This document shows, in pieces, positions 35,128 through 64,000 of a DNA stretch of 64,000 nucleotides. Position 1 is the first letter of the stretch. The number at the start of each line of letters is the position of its first letter. The DNA comes from Micropterix aruncella. Lineage: Eukaryota; Arthropoda; Insecta; Lepidoptera; Micropterigidae. The position numbers and the translations under genes were made by a program. Below the pieces are notes generated by a model, which made no database searches, was not told the DNA's origin, and worked only from the letters and a program-made list of their open reading frames with translations. The stretch covers positions 14,987,984 through 15,051,983 of the forward strand of contig OX155964.1 of NCBI GenBank assembly GCA_944548615.1, written 5' to 3'.

Positions 35128-35808
35128 CAACTGGAGCTGTCAACTACAACGGGCGAACCCGTCACCTCAGGAAGTTTTAACGATATTAGATCGTTCTGTC
35201 TACCGTCAGATGAGCGTAGAAGAATTGGAAGAAAACGGTCCACTGTCCAATTACGCCACTCGCCCATAAGAAGACAATGCCTTACTGCGACATGACCAGG
35301 TTATCAACCAGCGGGCCGACAGTAGCGCCCTTACTTCCAGTTGCAACCAGATCACTCCGATCTCTTGACTGGATACAGGTTCGAGGTCGCTTGCGCGGTC
35401 CTCTTTCTTACGTAGCGGTGATACGGTGTCTACCAAATATATCGCTGGTCACGGCATCCTTTGCCCAGCTGTTCCCCCGGTATCGAGTAGCCGATTGGTC
35501 AATTCAATTCAAGAGCAGTTGCCGTAAGGTTAACAACTACCCCCGCTCTATAGGAAACAATACTGTTTCCATACTCCCCTGGCTGACAGTCGGAATGCAC
35601 AATCGATTGACTGACGCCGCAAGATGTGCGAACCGGCCAGGAGCGCACGAATGTTGACTCCTAAGAGAAACAGTCCCGCAGGCCAGAGTGAGAGAGAACC
35701 TACCCGGGTTCGCACTTCTGCGTGTAGGCCGCCGGATGGGGGTTGACCCGTGAGTTTGGCCCACCCTAAACACACGGGTCTTAGTGGCCTAACTGCAACA
35801 TGAATTAA
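35128..35808 (+). repeat. Family A repeat, most complete single copy
   Basis: Runs about 680 bp uninterrupted from CAACTGGAGCTGTCAACTAC through the ACGGGC palindrome, AGAAGAATTGG, CGCTTGCGCGGTCC, CGGCATCCTTTGCCC, CCGCTCTATAGGAAAC, GGAGCGCACGAATGTTGA, GGCCGCCGGATGGGGGTTGA to GAATTAAG. It is the best reference for the family. No transposase or RT motif is present. A frame of about 120 codons (GRLRGPLSYVAVIRC and following) is open but diverges freely from other copies. Confidence 0.85.
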
Positions 35809-35822
35809 GTATAAGTGCTTCA

Positions 35823-35893
35823 GCTCTCCCACTTCCTCTCCTACATCCTCTCCCTCTCCTTCTCCTTCTCCCCCTTCCGCCCCTCTCCCTCTC
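35823..35893. repeat. Polypyrimidine (CTC/CTT) tract
   Basis: About 70 bases of nearly pure C and T on the plus strand, directly after family A. Glu/Gly-rich open frames on the other strand are composition artefacts. Confidence 0.9.
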
Positions 35894-36549
35894 CCGATGT
35901 CGTTTTGCAGTTGGAGGCCTGTCATATTTACTTATATTTTTGATGTTACAAGATTCTATAAAGTATTAAATTTCCAGTGTCATATAAAGCCTTTAACGTA
36001 ACGATTCAATTTAGCATTCTTGTTGTTGGTTCTTGGTCTGGAGCCCTGTTGCCAGGTTACCAGATGACGGGATTACCCCGATAAAGGTCACAGGTCGCAA
36101 ATGTATCAAGCTCTCAGAAACCACGCCGCTTCTCCAATATTCTAGATGCGAACTGTAAAACCTAAAAATCCGTGGTATTCATACATACAAAAATATTCCT
36201 GGTCTCTAATTTGAAATCTTTATTCTTCACCTCAAAAACAGTAGTTATTTGAAAAATCTCTTCTTATCAAGTCAGAAAGCAATTATTATTATGTTGTAAA
36301 AATACTCAACCGAATATATCTCCAAGATGGCAGTAACAGTTACTTTAAATCAAATCTCGAATACTTCGGGTAAAGCCAGATGATCAAATTTGAGAATAAT
36401 TTTATCATTTTTGTTAGGTCAGTTTTACTAATATTACCGACAAATACAACATATCAGTATGAGAAGTGCATATCATTACATCACCGTTCTTACCTAGGCA
36501 CAATTTTATTTTTTGTTAAAAAACAATCTCAACAACTTCTCTCTAAATA

Positions 36550-36568
36550 TTTATTAATTACATTTATT
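36550..36568 (-). terminator. Poly(A) signals of the SLC23 gene
   Basis: Two AATAAA hexamers on the minus strand, at 36568-36563 and 36555-36550, lie 45-63 bp past the stop codon. A short 3' UTR is implied. The cleavage site is not visible directly. Confidence 0.6.
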
Positions 36569-36612
36569 TCATATACCTATACATTTTTTGGTGTAAAATT
36601 TCGTGATAATTT

Positions 36613-62529
<25,917 letters not shown>

Positions 62530-64000
62530 CTAAAAAAGTTTTTTTTTATTTGAGAGGACAGTCTCTGGGTCAATGGGGATCGGTAGGGAACCCTATTGAT
62601 ACGGATTTGTACTTTTAGTATTTAAATGTAATATTTTAGCTTTAGTTTGATAAGTTAACACCTTACTTACTACTTTGGGTATTACTATGTACAGTTTTAG
62701 TACGTATATATTCGATTTATTGACTATTTCATTTCTTAGGCCTCTGCTTTGATTATTCAACTTTTAAACTGACTATTTTAATTATTGTGTTGAGTGGCTT
62801 TTAGTAGGTAGCCATAACTGTTTTATTAAATAAGCTTTTAATTTGTTTTGTAATAAGATTTTACGACTAATAACTTTTAGTAGGTTCCAAAGTTTCTTAG
62901 ATACTTTTTTATGATAACAAAGATTAAAGTAGTAATGAGACTTACTACTTAAAACACAAATATTTTGACACGACCAAGAGCGGTTTTAGCCGCCAATTGG
63001 ACACGACGTAAATGTAATATAATGTAATGTATAAGGATAGGCAAGGATAATTAATAGGCAGAAGCTGAGTTTTATAATACTACAATAATTACTGCCTATA
63101 TATTTAGAGAAGATATTGTTAGATTTTAATTTAGATAAGTTAGATACGTTCATTGAGAAAAGATAATTAAACAAGATTTACTTCTTTACTCAAATTTAGA
63201 AGTCCATCCTAGGCGAATTATAACTAGTTTTATACAGTTTCTCGGTGAACAAAGTGTATATTTCTGAGTGTTGTGGCTTTTAGTCATTGATTTTATAAAA
63301 CCTGAGAAAAAGGTGTACGCAATGATACCTTTATGGGACAATACTAATAATCGTAGATATATAAACGACTTTTTAACAATATTGTTATATATTATCTTTG
63401 ATATGTTTGATAATTAGGCTACAAATTATAGAACAGTTTTAAGTAAATTCTGCAAGGTATGTATGTTATTTATTTAAGCTCTTTTCGCTTTCTTTGTTGC
63501 TTTCTTGTTTGTGTGATTTTAAATCTCTTGCATATACGTAAACCAGTGCAAATATAAGAGATATGAAAATTTATATAGATACTTTCCTTCATAAACTTTT
63601 ATTCTGTCTGTTATCGCTTGCGGGCTCATTACAAGTGATTCGTAATCAAGTATTGATAATATCGCAAAACGTTAAATTTTCTTGATAATATCGCAAAACG
63701 TTAAATAAGACCCACCCCATCGCTTTTTTGTTACTAAAATATATTTTAACCAGCATCTTAAACTGTCCAAGTGCATGTGAACCGTTATGACAGATTGATG
63801 GTGTTACTTCTCTCGCTGGAATCCATTGGAATCATTTTACCCAAGGGATCATTTTTTACACATTTTCCTTTTCCTACCGACTTATGAATTATTCTAAAAT
63901 ATCACTTAACTAACCAACCATAATTCATTATGTATCTACCTTATTATAGGGATATTATTAGTGCCTACATAAGCTGAATTTTCGGTATATTATAGGTATA
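62530..64000. other. Upstream of SLC23 exon 1, nothing recognised except a 48-bp repeat
   Basis: AT-rich. The first exon with the SLC23 start codon was looked for on the minus strand and not found with confidence. A tandem GATAATATCGCAAAACGTTAAA pair occurs near 63655-63705. Confidence 0.4.
63036..63083 (+). repeat. 48-bp exact duplication, copy 2
   Basis: Identical to 60428-60475 and in the same orientation, but followed by AATAATTACTGCC instead of the CCGGCGAACTTCG element head. Confidence 0.9.

Noticed and set aside
35548..35925. Gly/Glu-rich minus-strand protein
   Set aside because: It is the translation of a polypyrimidine tract and family A sequence with no domain.

Overview
The window looks like an AT-rich insect chromosome, most likely Lepidoptera. 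The grounds are short-exon genes with GT-AG introns, dense short repeats such as TACCTACC, and insect-type transposons (piggyBac, mariner/Tc1, hAT, Jockey-type LINEs, BEL/Pao, a tRNA-headed SINE). Species and order are inferred from sequence style only.

One host gene is clear: an SLC23 (nucleobase/ascorbate transporter) gene on the minus strand. Twelve coding exons lie at 62529 down to 36613 and join in frame into 572 residues ending in a TAA stop. Only the extreme N-terminus, with its start codon, was not found. Every exon is bounded by AG and GT. The introns are packed with mobile DNA.

Layout: 0.9-4.2 kb is a piggyBac-like element with perfect ends and a broken transposase. 5-36 kb has no recognisable host gene. 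It holds copies of a GC-rich interspersed repeat (called family A here), two families of small inverted-repeat elements, and degraded LINE, Tc1, mariner and BEL/Pao fragments. It also holds a 5'-truncated RLE-type LINE, two large hairpins and a long (TA)n tract. 36.6-62.5 kb is the SLC23 gene. Its introns contain a decayed Jockey-type LINE, a Tc1-like MITE close to a splice donor, a 120-bp satellite, a hAT MITE with an 8-bp target duplication, and a hairpin insertion with a 12-bp target duplication. They also contain an intact 1,000-residue RLE-type reverse transcriptase ORF that has landed inside a tRNA-derived SINE, and a rearranged cluster of family A.

Nothing here forms an operon or pathway. 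The window is best read as one transporter gene in a transposon graveyard with several young insertions. The most informative parts are nested insertions whose empty sites can be seen in paralogous repeat copies, and the RLE LINE with its near-identical truncated sister copy. Stretches described as holding nothing recognised were read on both strands by eye only.
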